A stretch of DNA of 64,000 bases from Urechis unicinctus (lineage: Eukaryota; Annelida; Polychaeta; Xenopneusta; Urechidae). The translations under genes were made by a program, and so were the position numbers. The stretch spans positions 71,927,309 to 71,991,308 of the forward strand of contig CM067344.1 in assembly GCA_034190875.2 (NCBI GenBank), in the 5' to 3' direction. Shown piece after piece: positions 1 through 10,053 of this stretch (position 1 is its first letter; every line of letters begins with the position of its first letter). The notes beneath the pieces were generated by a model, which did no database searches, was not told the origin of the DNA, and saw only the letters and a list, made by a program, of their open reading frames with translations.

Positions 1-159
1 TATTGCTTTAGCCAAAAGACAAGTTTGGTCGAAGATACTTTCTGGTGTCCCACATCGGAAGGTGTTATTATGAAAAAAGTCAATCAGTGTACGCCGTATT
101 GTGTTTAAGATAAACAAAATGGATTTTGTTTGTATACATTCCAAATTCGCCATTTTCAG

Positions 160-1506
160 GCCCTTTTCACTGCCATCATTGTTGACAATGTCATCGAAAA
201 TCTGCACCCCATCACAAGGAAATACATCCCTGGGAAGACCGCTCTATGTATGATTGTGTCTGCAATCTTCTGTGCACTGGGTCTTTTTATGAGTCTACCT
301 ATGGTCACCAAGGTTTGGGACTCTTTCAAGCCACCCTCACCAAATTTGCATGCTAGTTTTGTGACATGCTTGACCTAGTAATGGAAGTGAAAACCTTTCC
401 AATTCAGCTGACAAGTTTATTGGTTTCATTGTTCATAAATGATTGATTTTTTTCCTCATTGGATGTAATTGAGTCAGTTTCCTCTATGGTGTGTTTAAAG
501 GGAGGCTTCTATCTGCTTGCCCTAGTAAAGACCGAAGTCCTCAAGTTTTTTGGCATCGTGGTCATTATATCAATGGTTGCCTACCTTGCTGCCTTTGGTA
601 AGAGAAAATGTGATGAATGGTGATCCTATGCTACAGCATCTATTAACTATAATGATGTAATTTAGTTCAGTTGATGATTTACTACGGGTGTAATATTTTC
701 CATTTGTGAGCTTTCGGCATCACATTTAAAAGCATCGTCAATATGCGTTGTTCTCATGTGTCATTCTGCTGACCAACGACTGATACAATGACAACAGTAC
801 ACTTGAGTTTTTAAGCAAAAAGGGTAACGAGCTTTCATCATGGAACGGAAGAGGTTATAAGAGACTCGTAATCAGATTGAAGCTATGACCCGAGTTGCTA
901 GTTAAACACCAGCATTTTGTATTAATTTCCTAGTCAAACGCGACACTGACATCTATCAAAAGATAGGCGTCCTTGTGCCTTTCATCTTTTCAAGCCTTCC
1001 AGCTGCTGTGAGTTCCTTCATATAATACCCTACCAAACACTTCATCTAATCGTACCTGTCGTTTTATTCCATAGTACTGCTCTTGACTAATTAGCAGTAA
1101 TCTCCCCTACATTCCTCCACAATTTCTAGGGATTGCTGCTGTATGACATGGAATGGGCCGAAAATGGCACTTTTCAAGTTTGGCTAGAAGATGGTACAGT
1201 GTACAGTTACCCAGCATGGACCACCGCGTTGGATTGGTTAATCACACTTGGACCGCTCGTTTTGGGGCTCGTTGGCGGTGTGATACATACAGCTACGCAG
1301 AGATATGCCCACAATGTAAGTATAACTTCACCAGAATATTTGCAGAGACTTCCTTTATATGCATAATTGATTCAATGTATTCGTCATATTGGTAAAATAT
1401 AACTTTCATTGTTGTTTACAAAACCCAGGAATTGGCTCCCACTTGTTTTGTGCGTCTAACCCAATTGTGTTACCGTTGTCATCTGTTGATATTAAGAATG
1501 CCCTAA
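160..1506 (+). CDS. 3' exons of a divergent SLC6-like sodium/chloride-dependent transporter
   Basis: Four exons with compatible phases are visible: 160-312, 501-597, 934-1007 and 1130-1315. Each is bounded by AG acceptors and GT donors (AAG|GTTTGG, TTTG|GTAAG, GCT|GTGAGT, AAT|GTAAGT). They encode hydrophobic segments in the order expected for the last third of an SLC6 neurotransmitter/amino-acid transporter. The MVTK|GGFYLL junction matches the family's MVTxGG turn between two membrane helices, and YSYPAWTTALDWLITLG matches the segment before the last helix. SLC6 proteins import small solutes across the plasma membrane by sodium-coupled transport. A possible last exon is 1429-1506 (acceptor CCCAG, 25 codons, stop TAA 1504-1506), but only its phase supports it. 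Introns are short, 113-336 bp. The 5' part lies outside the window. No stop interrupts the called exons, so this is probably a functional host gene. The family call rests on pattern recognition without an alignment. Confidence 0.6.
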
Positions 1507-4221
1507 TGGATTTACTTCTTATTCATCTTGGTTCTTATCGAGTTATTTTATGGTTTATACAAGAAACATAATTATGCTTTTTACAGTGCATTAACTGTCT
1601 GAAAAATGGACAACTTTTCAGCAAAATAGATAAAAATTATTTCTACTGTGCAATTTAAAAACGGATACTTCTTTTCCTGATAGCATTCTGTTTGAAACGT
1701 ATTCCGACAAAAATGTGTCACATACTGGCTCCACTCTCCATCTCACCCAAATAAAACTCCTACTACGTTCAATATTTTACACCTTACGCTTAGAAAGTGC
1801 ACGTGCGTTCCAAATAGGCAGGCCCAGTGGGTGCATCTATCCAAGTCGACGAAGAAAGTAGAGAGCCTGTAAGCACCAAGCCACCTGCTAGAATCTGTAT
1901 GACCGAATGTTGACTCAATGACCAGGTAATGACCAACACTACATGTCACAGAAGTTTCACAAGAATCGGACGAATTCCAAGATGGTTTCTGATTGACCAG
2001 AATAGGATGTGTAATTGTTGTTGGCTGTAAGTTAACAGTCCGTGGTACTGTAATACTGGCCTCTTATCAATGTTTGATGATAACTGTGTTTGTTAATGGT
2101 TGAGGTCCAACATAACGTTTATATTTCACACATTGTTTCTGTTTCTTTATGCAAAGTTTGTTATTGATTTAGGCAGGTACATGCCTTTGCAAAGATTTTT
2201 GTTAATGTTGGAAAGTGATTGGTTGCAAATATACAATGCACGTTAATGCTGCCATTGACTGTATTTTTCCCGCTATTGTTAATCAATGCCTCAAAGCCCG
2301 TGCATTTACTTGCCTATCGCTACCACGAAAAATTTACTGTGTTCATCAAATATGATTGTGGGTCTTTACCTGTGATGTCTTTACCAGCTGCAATTATTTC
2401 TTGCAAATGACTAACAGAAGAATTTATTAATTTTCCTGGAAATCTAGCAGATTTATCTAATTTTCTTGAGCTTATTCTTTTACTTTTACTTATACCCAAG
2501 GATTTTTTTAAACAATGGAATATTTACTTATATAAAGTGACAATCTTATTTGTGTTAAAGATGCGATGAAATTTGACCTTATTGTACCGCGCCAATCGAT
2601 CGTTGCAAATAAGACCACATATTTGTCTATGCATAGACGATTTATGCTTTTTTCTTATCACTAAAACCGTAGCCATATCCGGTTGTTTCTTTGTTTTCTT
2701 TTTAAGCGAAGTGTGTACTAAAAAAGCTTACTGATACTTCATGAAGCAGAAGAAATTTAAGCAAGCAGCGTATCTTTGATCATCATGTAAGGTGTGTAAG
2801 CCGTGTACATCTGAATAGTTTTATAATGTGGTTTTTATGACAGGTGTTATATTGCATATTTGTTATTAATAATTGTCAGTTACAAGCTCGTAATAAAGAT
2901 GTTTGAATATTTTACAGCTTGTGTTGTCTCGGAAACGCATTCATTCTGTATTGTTCTAGTGCATTAACCAAGCAAATGAAATTCATAGAAGCTGGCTTCT
3001 GTGTCGTGGGCTGCCTAGCTCAGTATAGGATAAACTTAGATTTGAAAGATTTTCTGAGGAAATTATCCTTATGTAATACTGTTTTGATCAGATTTAATTC
3101 ATAATATTTTAGGATGCGTCATGGCTTCCCATGAAGCATTATCTCTCTGAGTGGGCCAACAATTGATATAATTGAAAACCAATTGTTGGTGTCTGAGATT
3201 GTCTGATGTATTAGCTCGCTGTTCAGGGGCTGTAATTCTTCGTACATCAAACTGCTATTCGTATAAACAGAATGATAAAAAATATTGAAAGCATAATTTT
3301 TACCCCCTTGAATATATTTGCATAGCTTGTTACTGCGTATGGGACGCAGTCTTATGTGAACCCATCATTTGAAACCACACTTGCGTATAATTCAATTATT
3401 CGCACTTCCACTTCACTGTTTTGATCTCATTGGCCCATGAGGTCCGATCATTGCTTTTTATCGCCGGACATCATTTTATTTACAAATGCTGTACAGTCAT
3501 TGCCGTGGGACGCCCTAAGGTTAGGATACTGAAAACCTTATACCGGTCATATGTGATTTCCATTCCCCACAGGCAGCTACGCAACCTCGCGGTAGCATAG
3601 GTCACGTTGGCTGCTGGTCTCGTCGAGTACAAATTGCTGGTATTAGTGTCGCTTGATACGCTGCCATACTCACTGTATTTGGATTGAAGGTGCTTACCGT
3701 AGACACCATGGCATACAAGATATATATATACATGAACCGCGCATTGATTAATCAAATGAAAGCGGTGCCTTACGGATAATGCTGTGTTTGCAATTTGCTA
3801 CGCAAATATTGAATCATATGGTTGAATCGGGGCTATAGCAGATGATCTTGGCTGCAATCATATTATACTTTCAGAATCAGTATAATGTATTTGCAACACG
3901 ATCAGGTACCGACTAATACAAGAATAGTAATTTTGACGGCGATGTATTTACCGAATAAACCCAAAATTTTGTCAAATTTGGGCCATGACAAAATCTTGTA
4001 ACTTCCATCATACAATCTCTTTACCATGAGATACCTATTTTCAATTTTTTGGGCCTAAGCACTGGTATGTTTTTGCTCACATTTTTGAGTTTAAGTGAAC
4101 TTAGTTCCGGAAATGTTACCTAGATCGACACCAGTATAGCTGAGTTTCTTCTAACTAACGTTGCAATATTCAATATTGAGTTTCACTATACTGTTCGACT
4201 CTAATAATATTGTTTACCAAC
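1507..4221. other. Non-coding host DNA between the SLC6-like gene and the Polinton
   Basis: No gene is recognised here. The open frames are short, lack domain signals and are what AT-rich DNA gives by chance. The stretch 3120-3730 resembles dispersed sequences near 35.1-35.9, 42.0-42.7 and 46.8-47.4 kb and is listed separately. Confidence 0.6.
3120..3730 (+). repeat. Diverged copy of dispersed repeat family R1 (3' half)
   Basis: The region around 3540-3670 contains ATATGTGATTTCCATTCCC, then a tract related to GTCACGTTGGCTGCTG and a GCTGATACG-like stretch. The same words occur in the same order at 35.76-35.86 and 47.33-47.43 kb, and partly at 42.56 kb. The copies differ by many substitutions and small indels, so the family is old. 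No coding capacity or terminal structure is visible. Confidence 0.55.
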
Positions 4222-4891
4222 GCCCGAGTAGTATAGGTAATGGGGGTTCCAACACAGGGCCCTCAATCGACGCGCACCCCCAAGCCACCGTCTCCTTATA
4301 CTTGTTCCGATCCTTGTGATACACCTGGTTGTATGCCTCAGCCCTCCTCAGGTCCTCAAAGGCGCACAAACTGAAGACGCAGTCGACAAACACCCCGATG
4401 GTCGCCACCGGACTGTGGTGCAACCCCAACAGAACCTGAGGCTTATACATGTTCGGAATCACCCTGCCAGGACTCCGAATGTAGGGGCGCTTTATCTCGA
4501 GCAGCACAACCTCCTCAGGATGCCCCCGACAGACAGCATCCACCCCACCCCGCAGGATCGGGAGCACACAAAAGCCATCTGGAGAGTAGGCCGTTGCGTC
4601 GCCCTGAATATATACATTGTTTCCGTAGACCTTGATGTCGCACACCTTCTCCAATACCGCAATTGCAACCTCCTCAAAAGTCGTACCCCAGAGGCAGGGC
4701 GCGCTAGAGCGAACACCCTTATTGCTAGTTTTTTCAATCAGCTTCTTGCTATAGCTGCTGAAGTAGTTTTGCCCTATGATAGAGGAGTAGTCACTTCCTC
4801 CTACGCAGCCCTTCCTTGTGGTCTCCCACTGGTCCTTATTTTGCTTGACTCTGGTATGATCGTTGCAGAAAGATTTAATCGCTGCCTCCAT
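4214..4891 (-). CDS. YqaJ/lambda-exonuclease-type nuclease
   Basis: This frame of about 226 codons runs from an ATG at 4891. It shows the ordered signature of the YqaJ/lambda-exonuclease fold: GGSDYSSIIG near the N-terminus, WGTTFEEVA (acidic residue), SPDGF (metal-binding Asp), LLEIKRP (the paired Glu and Lys of the nuclease core) and YKPQVLLGLH (the downstream Gln). Such enzymes resect DNA ends and assist recombination or replication of linear viral genomes. The last codons run through the left terminal inverted repeat, and the stop at 4214-4216 lies in flanking DNA outside the element. The native C-terminus may therefore have been lost or replaced at insertion. The catalytic residues look intact and no internal stop is present. 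The gene diverges from the next one across a palindromic repeat region. Confidence 0.8.
   Translation of the reverse strand: MEAAIKSFCNDHTRVKQNKDQWETTRKGCVGGSDYSSIIGQNYFSSYSKKLIEKTSNKGVRSSAPCLWGTTFEEVAIAVLEKVCDIKVYGNNVYIQGDATAYSPDGFCVLPILRGGVDAVCRGHPEEVVLLEIKRPYIRSPGRVIPNMYKPQVLLGLHHSPVATIGVFVDCVFSLCAFEDLRRAEAYNQVYHKDRNKYKETVAWGCASIEGPVLEPPLPILLGRW
4222..4226. repeat. Left target-site duplication of the outer element
   Basis: GCCCG lies directly before the AGTAGTATAGG terminus and is repeated directly after the right terminus at 29545-29549. Polinton integrases usually leave 6 bp. Here five bases match and the sixth does not on either side. Confidence 0.7.
4227..4258 (+). repeat. Left terminal inverted repeat of the outer element
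   Basis: These 32 bases match the reverse complement of 29513-29544 exactly, and the two ends diverge inward of that. Read on the minus strand, the same bases encode the conserved tail PVLEPPLPILL of the exonuclease frame. Confidence 0.85.
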
Positions 4892-5033
4892 TATACACAG
4901 CAAACACTACTCTTTAAATGGTCGGACAGTCGGTCAATCTGTATCTACCATCAACACTTTTGCACCATCCTCAAGTTCAGTAATACGTTCTTCTGTGTTC
5001 ATACGCTCGTTTATTCAATAGTCTGATTCATAT

Positions 5034-5172
5034 GAGCACGCTATGATGCACGGCCGTGCACGTCATGATTAGTGTGCACGCTATGATGCACGGTCGTGCA
5101 CGTTATGATGGGCATCATAGCGTTTGATGATTAGTGTGCACATTATGATGCACGTTATGATTGGGGTGCACA
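5034..5172 (+). repeat. Palindromic tandem repeats between divergent genes
   Basis: The unit GCACGCTATGATGCACGG recurs from 5036 and 5076, with a degenerate third copy from 5138. The core GCACGGCCGTGC at 5048-5059 is a perfect 12-bp palindrome. ATGATGGGCATCAT at 5106-5119 is another inverted repeat. The block sits between the minus-strand exonuclease and the plus-strand gene from 5507, where a shared control region or replication site would be expected. The function is inferred. Confidence 0.7.
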
Positions 5173-5506
5173 CAGCATATTTAAGCTTATTAGTCTCTGC
5201 AAATGTAATTACCAGAAATCTAAAAAATCTTAAAAACCCCCATTTATTACCCTGTATTGGGAGAGGCATACTAAGATTGTCTCTTAGTATGATACTGCAG
5301 GACTCGAGTGCCACTGTATTTGTGTATCGTGAAGAGGTTACCCGGGGCCTCTATACTGTATACATCTACACCTACTTCCAGTACTCATCCTAGTTATATC
5401 CCCCTCTCCCCTTATAGTGGAGAGGATAGGTTGAGTCACGTAGGGTAGGAGCCGGCCAGATAACAGATAACAGTCCTTCACCGACCCTGAAACACTCGAG
5501 GTACGG
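5173..5506. other. Non-coding spacer upstream of the 5507 gene
   Basis: No gene is recognised. A short inverted repeat (CCTCTCC...GGAGAGG) lies near 5407-5427, with a purine-rich stretch behind it. A 5' leader or promoter of the following gene may lie here, but no clear TATA box is visible. Confidence 0.4.
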
Positions 5507-6223
5507 GTGATCACTCATCATGGAAACTCCCACCTGTACGAATCCGTTAAGCAAGCCTTTGAGAAACCAACCGACGGCTTTGTTTTCCAGGGCGGCAAGC
5601 TACATATTGATTTTATAAAGCAAGACCAGGATGGGGCAAACACTGCCTGGAGTACTTACATACTAGAAAAATCAGTGGGGTTCACTGCCCCAGGTATCAC
5701 ACGGATCAACGACAGCTTTCGGACCTATGTCTGGGCCATTCATAGTGCACAGGCGCAGACCCAATCAGAGATACTAGGTGTTGGCACGTCCTTTGATGCT
5801 CAGAAACAATTTCAGGCTAACGTTGAGTATGCCATCAACTCCCCAGTAGACATTCCCTCATCCATCCGCAGGTATCAGAACGTCCTCCAGAATGCTTCCT
5901 CAAAGGTTGATTATGTGTTTGGAACGGGCCTTTACATGGCTCCGTCGGATGTGAGCCTTGCCATTGGCAACGTTGTCGGGTACAACAACCTGATTACCAT
6001 TGCAACCGAGGAACAACAAATCGGTAGCAATACTGATGTCAACGTGGTTGCCATACCTCCAGATAGAGGAAACTTTGACCCTCAGCCGGCCGTGCCAGAC
6101 CCTCCGCCCACCGCCGAAGACCCTCCTCCCACCGCTCTGCCATCTACGCATGAGGATGAGAAAACCGCTCTTATTGTAGGCGGAATCGTAATAGGCTTAG
6201 CTGTGCTTTGGTTTGCTACGTAG
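5507..6223 (+). CDS. Unknown protein with proline-rich stalk and C-terminal membrane anchor
   Basis: The frame of about 238 codons is open from 5471; the first codon usable as a start is GTG 5507, and no in-frame ATG precedes the conserved-looking part. The body (about residues 1-190) is globular with no motif I recognise. Residues about 195-218 form a repeated proline-rich linker (DPPPTAEDPPPTALP). The C-terminus is a single hydrophobic helix, TALIVGGIVIGLAVLWFAT. A tail-anchored ectodomain on a proline stalk would suit a virion surface or membrane protein, but that is inference. It ends in a 27-bp convergent overlap with the minus-strand gene below. The missing ATG suggests a spliced or lost first exon. 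Confidence 0.55.
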   Translation: MITHHGNSHLYESVKQAFEKPTDGFVFQGGKLHIDFIKQDQDGANTAWSTYILEKSVGFTAPGITRINDSFRTYVWAIHSAQAQTQSEILGVGTSFDAQKQFQANVEYAINSPVDIPSSIRRYQNVLQNASSKVDYVFGTGLYMAPSDVSLAIGNVVGYNNLITIATEEQQIGSNTDVNVVAIPPDRGNFDPQPAVPDPPPTAEDPPPTALPSTHEDEKTALIVGGIVIGLAVLWFAT

Positions 6224-7404
6224 TAGGTCTCGGAGTATCAGTAGGATAACTCCCCCCACCACCACAGCTGTGGCCCATACATGTTCTGCCATCCAACCAG
6301 CCACCTTTGCAGCTGACTTAAGCAGCCATGATACGATGGATCCAATGATTCCTGGAAGAGCAGCTGCTGTCTTACCGGCCAGGCCCTTCAGGACGTTTGC
6401 CAAGGAGTTCAGCTCTTTTTTAATCCATTCCTTTAAGCCGGGCTTATCAGCTGGCGGTGGCGTTGGTGCTGGGGTTGGACTAGTGCTCCCTCTGCCCGTC
6501 AAAGCAACTACCAGGGTCGAGATTGCCAATCCAATCGCAGTGAGGATGGTAGCGATTGTTATGCCTTGCTCCCGGAACAGGGTGCGCACATGCTCAGCTA
6601 GCGTTGTGTCCTCTTTAATAACCCTACTGATTGTTTCCCGGAATCGGTTAATTTGAGACTGTAATATTTTTCGGTTTTCAGAGGCAGCCTCAATACGGGC
6701 ACTGCGAAGATCCTGCATTCAGCAAGCTCATTTGCTTGGAATCTCCATGCTGGATCTCCTTCCCTCTCTGCCTCCTCAAGGCTTGCCACTTTAGCTTCTC
6801 GTCGGGCTTTATCCCTTTCTAACTCACTTATCTTAGCTAGGTTGTTCACCAACTCACCCCTCAGGGTCTGCATAACCTTGTCAAGCCCTACAAGCTCTCG
6901 GAATGTCAGACCATCCGTCTGTGTGCTCACGTCTACTATAGCGTTATGAAGGCCCTCTATGAAGCTTGTCTCTTCCACACCAGGCCCTCTCCCAGCTGTG
7001 GCTTCAGGTCCACTTATTTCCATACCCTCTGAGGCTTTGACGGCTGCTTGGTCAATGACTTGGAGAGCCCGTACTTCCCTTTGCGACACCGCTTTTCGGG
7101 ACCACTCAGTGAACCCCAAACCATCACCAACGGCCTTAGGCCCCCCACCTTTACTAGCTATTGTTTGAAGTGAAAGCGGGGCTTTGGTATAATAATTAAG
7201 TCGGGGTACTACTGTCCTCTTACAAGTTACTTTGTATAAGCGAGAGGGTGTGTGGCCTTTTTCAGCTAATGCATCATAATAATCATTGACAGCGCCTATA
7301 ACGAGTCGGCCGTCCTGCAGTATAGACTGATACACCCCAATGTCCTCTTCTGTAACAGGTGGGAGATGTCTATTGATGACAGCGATGTGTACCAGTGTTA
7401 CCAC
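6197..7404 (-). pseudogene. Coiled-coil and membrane protein of the outer element, frameshifted
   Basis: Two adjoining minus-strand frames appear to be one gene. The 5' part (7404 to about 6720) has a basic N-terminal region and then a charged helix rich in Glu, Arg and Lys (residues about 180-230), as in a coiled coil. The 3' part (6718-6197) continues the helix, then has a membrane segment (TIATILTAIGLAISTLVVAL), a proline-rich linker, an alanine-rich hydrophobic region and a last membrane segment (TAVVVGGVILLILRDLL). A one-base shift near 6718 breaks the frame. I recall similar predicted proteins from marine invertebrate genomes but no assigned function. A role at the virion or cell membrane is inferred. 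The N-terminal end overlaps the truncated capsid gene in opposite orientation near 7366-7404, which suggests a rearrangement there. Confidence 0.6.
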
Positions 7405-8461
7405 GACTTATGGCGGACTGCACAGGAGAGACAGGGCCTCCAGTACCAGGGCATTGACACATCAGATGACAGAAACACAACTAAGATACGAATGGGGACA
7501 GGAGACAAGGATGAGACCCAGAAAGAGACAGGGCCTCCAGTACCAGGGCATTGACACATCAGATCACAGAAACACAACTAAGATACGAATGGGGACAGGA
7601 GACAAGGATGAGACCGAGAAAGAGGACCTGGCCATAGCCTATGTGTATGGTAACAGGTTCTACGTTCCGCTTGACTATAAACTCCTCGAGAGCCACATGC
7701 CATTCTACCAGAGCGCGCTTGATGACAGACTGGAATACGAGCTCACGTTCAACGATTACAACCGTGTGATTCACGCAACAGGCGACACAGACGCCAGCTA
7801 CAAAATTGATGGCATCTCGCTGGAGTATGACATGGTTACCCAACCAGATTTGGCCCGCATGATACGCACCCAGTACACAGGTCGGCTCTCGATTCCGTAT
7901 GACCGTGTACTTCGTCACAGGAAGCTTGTATATAATAAAAGAGATACACTGTGGAACATCAACCTGAACGTGCCGGCTTGCAGCATGAAGGGCATCCTAC
8001 TGCTCTTTGAAGACCCCCAGGGCGCCTCATACGCTAGAAAGACAGAGTCGTTCTACAACCCAAAGATTACAAAGGTCGAGGTGACCATTGAGGGCATCCC
8101 CAATCAGCTCTATGCCCAGGGCATGCGTGGCTACCAGCAGTGGGACGAGGTGAAGAAGGCCTTTGCAGCAACGAGTAAACGAGACCCCAGTGTAGTAATA
8201 GTAGTAAATGACTTGGCATTGTCGGACGTTTCCCTAGGAGAGTACCTAACCAGTAAGTATGCTCTGTGACTCGACTTAAGGACGAGTGATGACGACCAGC
8301 TGCATGGTAGTGGTAGGGCCGTGGAGAATGCGTCTGAGGGTGTCACCATTCAGATCACAAAAAAGGCAGAGGCGGCCGGTGCATTGAACGTCTAAATGTA
8401 TATTGTTATGGATGCACAGCTTAATATTAAAGATGGCAGGTTCGTCAGCGTAGTTTACTAA
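7366..8461 (+). pseudogene. Major capsid protein-like gene of the outer element, truncated and interrupted
   Basis: From ATG 7366 the frame begins MSIDDSDVYQCYHDLW. A 97-bp tandem duplication (7427-7620) shifts it, and the main body runs in another frame to a TGA at 8267-8269. In-frame coding resumes past that stop, meets a TAA near 8394, and ends at about 8461. Recognisable stretches include VYGNRFYVPLDYKLLESHMP and TLWNINLNVPACSMKGILLL. The decayed copy at 56.75-57.76 kb is collinear and extends further upstream, so about 60-100 N-terminal residues are missing here. I assign it as a double jelly-roll major capsid-like protein from its position directly before the packaging ATPase and from recalled similarity to Polinton-like capsid genes. 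The fold itself is not proven by the sequence. Confidence 0.6.
7427..7620 (+). repeat. 97-bp tandem duplication inside the capsid gene
   Basis: The segment starting GAGACAGGGCCTCCAGTACC recurs 97 bp downstream with only a few mismatches (for example GATGAC against GATCAC). Because 97 is not a multiple of three, the duplication moves the reading frame and disables the capsid gene. Confidence 0.9.
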
Positions 8462-8468
8462 CAAGGGC

Positions 8469-9010
8469 TTGATGACCGATGGTCCCTGTTTGGCAATTGT
8501 TTGTTGGCAGACAGGATGTGGGAAAACCGCGTTCATCCTCGACCTACTTGAAGGGCCCTTCTTCGGCGCCTTCGAGCATATTGTAATTCTCTGCCCTACC
8601 ATACGTTTCAACGAGGCCTATCAGACGCGGTCATGGGTATGGCATGATTCAGAGGTGTATGTGGTTGACCCCGGGGAGCGGCTCCATGACCACTTAAGGG
8701 CTTTCTACCACTGCTTTAAGGGCGAGCCTACCCTCTACATTATTGATGACTGTTCGGCAACAAAGGCCCTAACCATGCGCAGCAAAGTGTCTGGGTCCTC
8801 ATCCAGAAATTCAACTCTGTGCTGAAGGATCTACGTGAACAGACCCGTTGGATGGCACTTTTCCACACCAAGGATCGTGACGCCCTACGAGAGAATGATG
8901 TAATTCCGACGACAGAGGAACGTACCACAGTACGCCATCTACTAGCAAAGACCAAGCACGCAAAACTGCTGCTGAAGTCTGATCATCCCACTGGATATGC
9001 CGTCGATTGA
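8469..9010 (+). pseudogene. Packaging ATPase of the outer element, with internal deletion
   Basis: The first frame contains a Walker A loop, WQTGCGKT, and a Walker B strand, TLYIIDD, separated by about 90 residues, as in A32/FtsK-HerA-like packaging ATPases that drive DNA into viral capsids. After Walker B the sequence loses roughly 35-40 bases relative to the copy at 56.3-56.5 kb, near 8776, which shifts the frame. The C-terminal part continues in the next frame from about 8780 to the stop at 9008-9010 (LLAKTKHAKLLLK). A further small shift separates the start from the preceding capsid tail. It follows the capsid gene directly, the usual Polinton order. It cannot make a full protein as read. 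Confidence 0.7.
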
Positions 9011-9105
9011 GGTGATGCTGGGCCGCTGCTTCACTAACCAATTTAGGTTTCTTCCTATGGGGAGCAGTGCGATATATTAGACTTCGAAGGTGTGTACGTA
9101 TATTC

Positions 9106-9663
9106 ATGGATCCTGATACCATTATTGATCAACTCCTTGAACAGGATGCGGTTAGCCCGCCGGCCACAAAGTCGGAGCGAGCAGAACCCCGTTGCACCCC
9201 TGGTGAAGATTTATCTGCTAAGAGAGATAGGCTTGCTGCTGTCATAGCTGGGGGTCAGGCCCGTCAGTACTTCGGCGATCAGCACCTGTCGGCTGCAAAG
9301 ATTGAATCAATGTTCGATGAAGAGATTACAAAGCTCTATGCGAAATATGAGGCTCGGCTGGGCGCTAGCATGACACGGACTCTGGGGCAGTCAGTTCTCA
9401 CACTGTTTTCTAGCCCCCCAGAACATCAGCCAAATCTGATTACGGATCTCGAGACTGACCTGTTTGTCGGGCATGCGCTAAGAACTGCCACATGTGAACT
9501 TTATCATCGCTATGGTATGATGTTGGCTCCGCTTACCGCGGCCCTAACAACCGCCAAGTACTGCCAATTTGGAGCGAGCACCCCAGCGATCCGGGACCGG
9601 CTGTCTGACACCCCTCCTGCAGAGGACCTACCTGGGTGCTGTCAATTGGAGGAACAAAATTAG
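9106..9663 (+). CDS. Unknown outer-element protein (about 185 aa)
   Basis: I start it at ATG 9106 (MDPDTIIDQLLEQDAV) because the upstream codons look unrelated. The protein is largely helical, with a charged stretch (residues about 65-90, including EEITKLYAKYEARLGASM) and a conserved-looking core, TATCELYHRYGMMLAPLTAA. I have seen similar sequences as uncharacterised proteins in marine invertebrates but know no function. It is intact, follows the ATPase, and is followed after 8 bp by another short frame. A structural or scaffold role is possible from position only. Confidence 0.55.
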   Translation: MDPDTIIDQLLEQDAVSPPATKSERAEPRCTPGEDLSAKRDRLAAVIAGGQARQYFGDQHLSAAKIESMFDEEITKLYAKYEARLGASMTRTLGQSVLTLFSSPPEHQPNLITDLETDLFVGHALRTATCELYHRYGMMLAPLTAALTTAKYCQFGASTPAIRDRLSDTPPAEDLPGCCQLEEQN

Positions 9664-9671
9664 TAGGTAAC

Positions 9672-9929
9672 ATGGAGAATGCAAATCAAGAGATAATGGC
9701 GGTAACTAGTGATCATCCTGCGCCTCAACCTCAACCTGTGCCAAAGGAGAAACTTACAAAAGACGCTAAAAAGGTTGAGGCAGACCAAAAGGGCGCTGCG
9801 GCTCGAAAAGCTAATCAAAATAGACTTCTGAGAGAGCTGCGGGAGTCCGTATTACAGTCTGAAAATCGGCCCCCTCCTCCTGCTGACCGGGGGTCCATCG
9901 CATCGGTGGGGTGGGGGTGTTTGGACTAG
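9672..9929 (+). CDS. Small charged helical protein of the outer element
   Basis: ATG 9672 opens a frame of 85 codons. A proline/glutamine-rich N-terminal segment (DHPAPQPQPVPKEK) leads into a lysine- and arginine-rich helix (KDAKKVEADQKGAAARKANQ) and then an acidic/basic helix (LLRELRESVL). The composition fits a nucleic-acid-binding or assembly-linker peptide, but no family is recognised. It lies within a run of same-strand small genes between the ATPase and the membrane gene at 10054. Confidence 0.45.
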   Translation: MENANQEIMAVTSDHPAPQPQPVPKEKLTKDAKKVEADQKGAAARKANQNRLLRELRESVLQSENRPPPPADRGSIASVGWGCLD

Positions 9930-9962
9930 CATTGTATTGTTACAGGCAGAGAGTTGTAGCCT

Positions 9963-9995
9963 CACCCCCCTAAACAGGTTGTGCCTAGGGGGGTG
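9963..9995. other. G/C-rich perfect hairpin
   Basis: CACCCCCCTA (9963-9972) and TAGGGGGGTG (9986-9995) are perfect reverse complements separated by a 13-base loop. The hairpin lies in the 124-bp gap between two plus-strand genes. It could be a transcript 3'-end or an RNA structure; a run of T typical of bacterial terminators is absent. Confidence 0.6.
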
Positions 9996-10053
9996 CCAGC
10001 GAAGTCAGCCCCTCCGGACGCTCATTTAAAGGACCCGTTTTACATGGAATAAG

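Noticed and set aside
4316-5026. 236-codon plus-strand frame opposite the exonuclease
   Set aside because: It is the antisense shadow of a well-supported exonuclease with correct motifs on the other strand.
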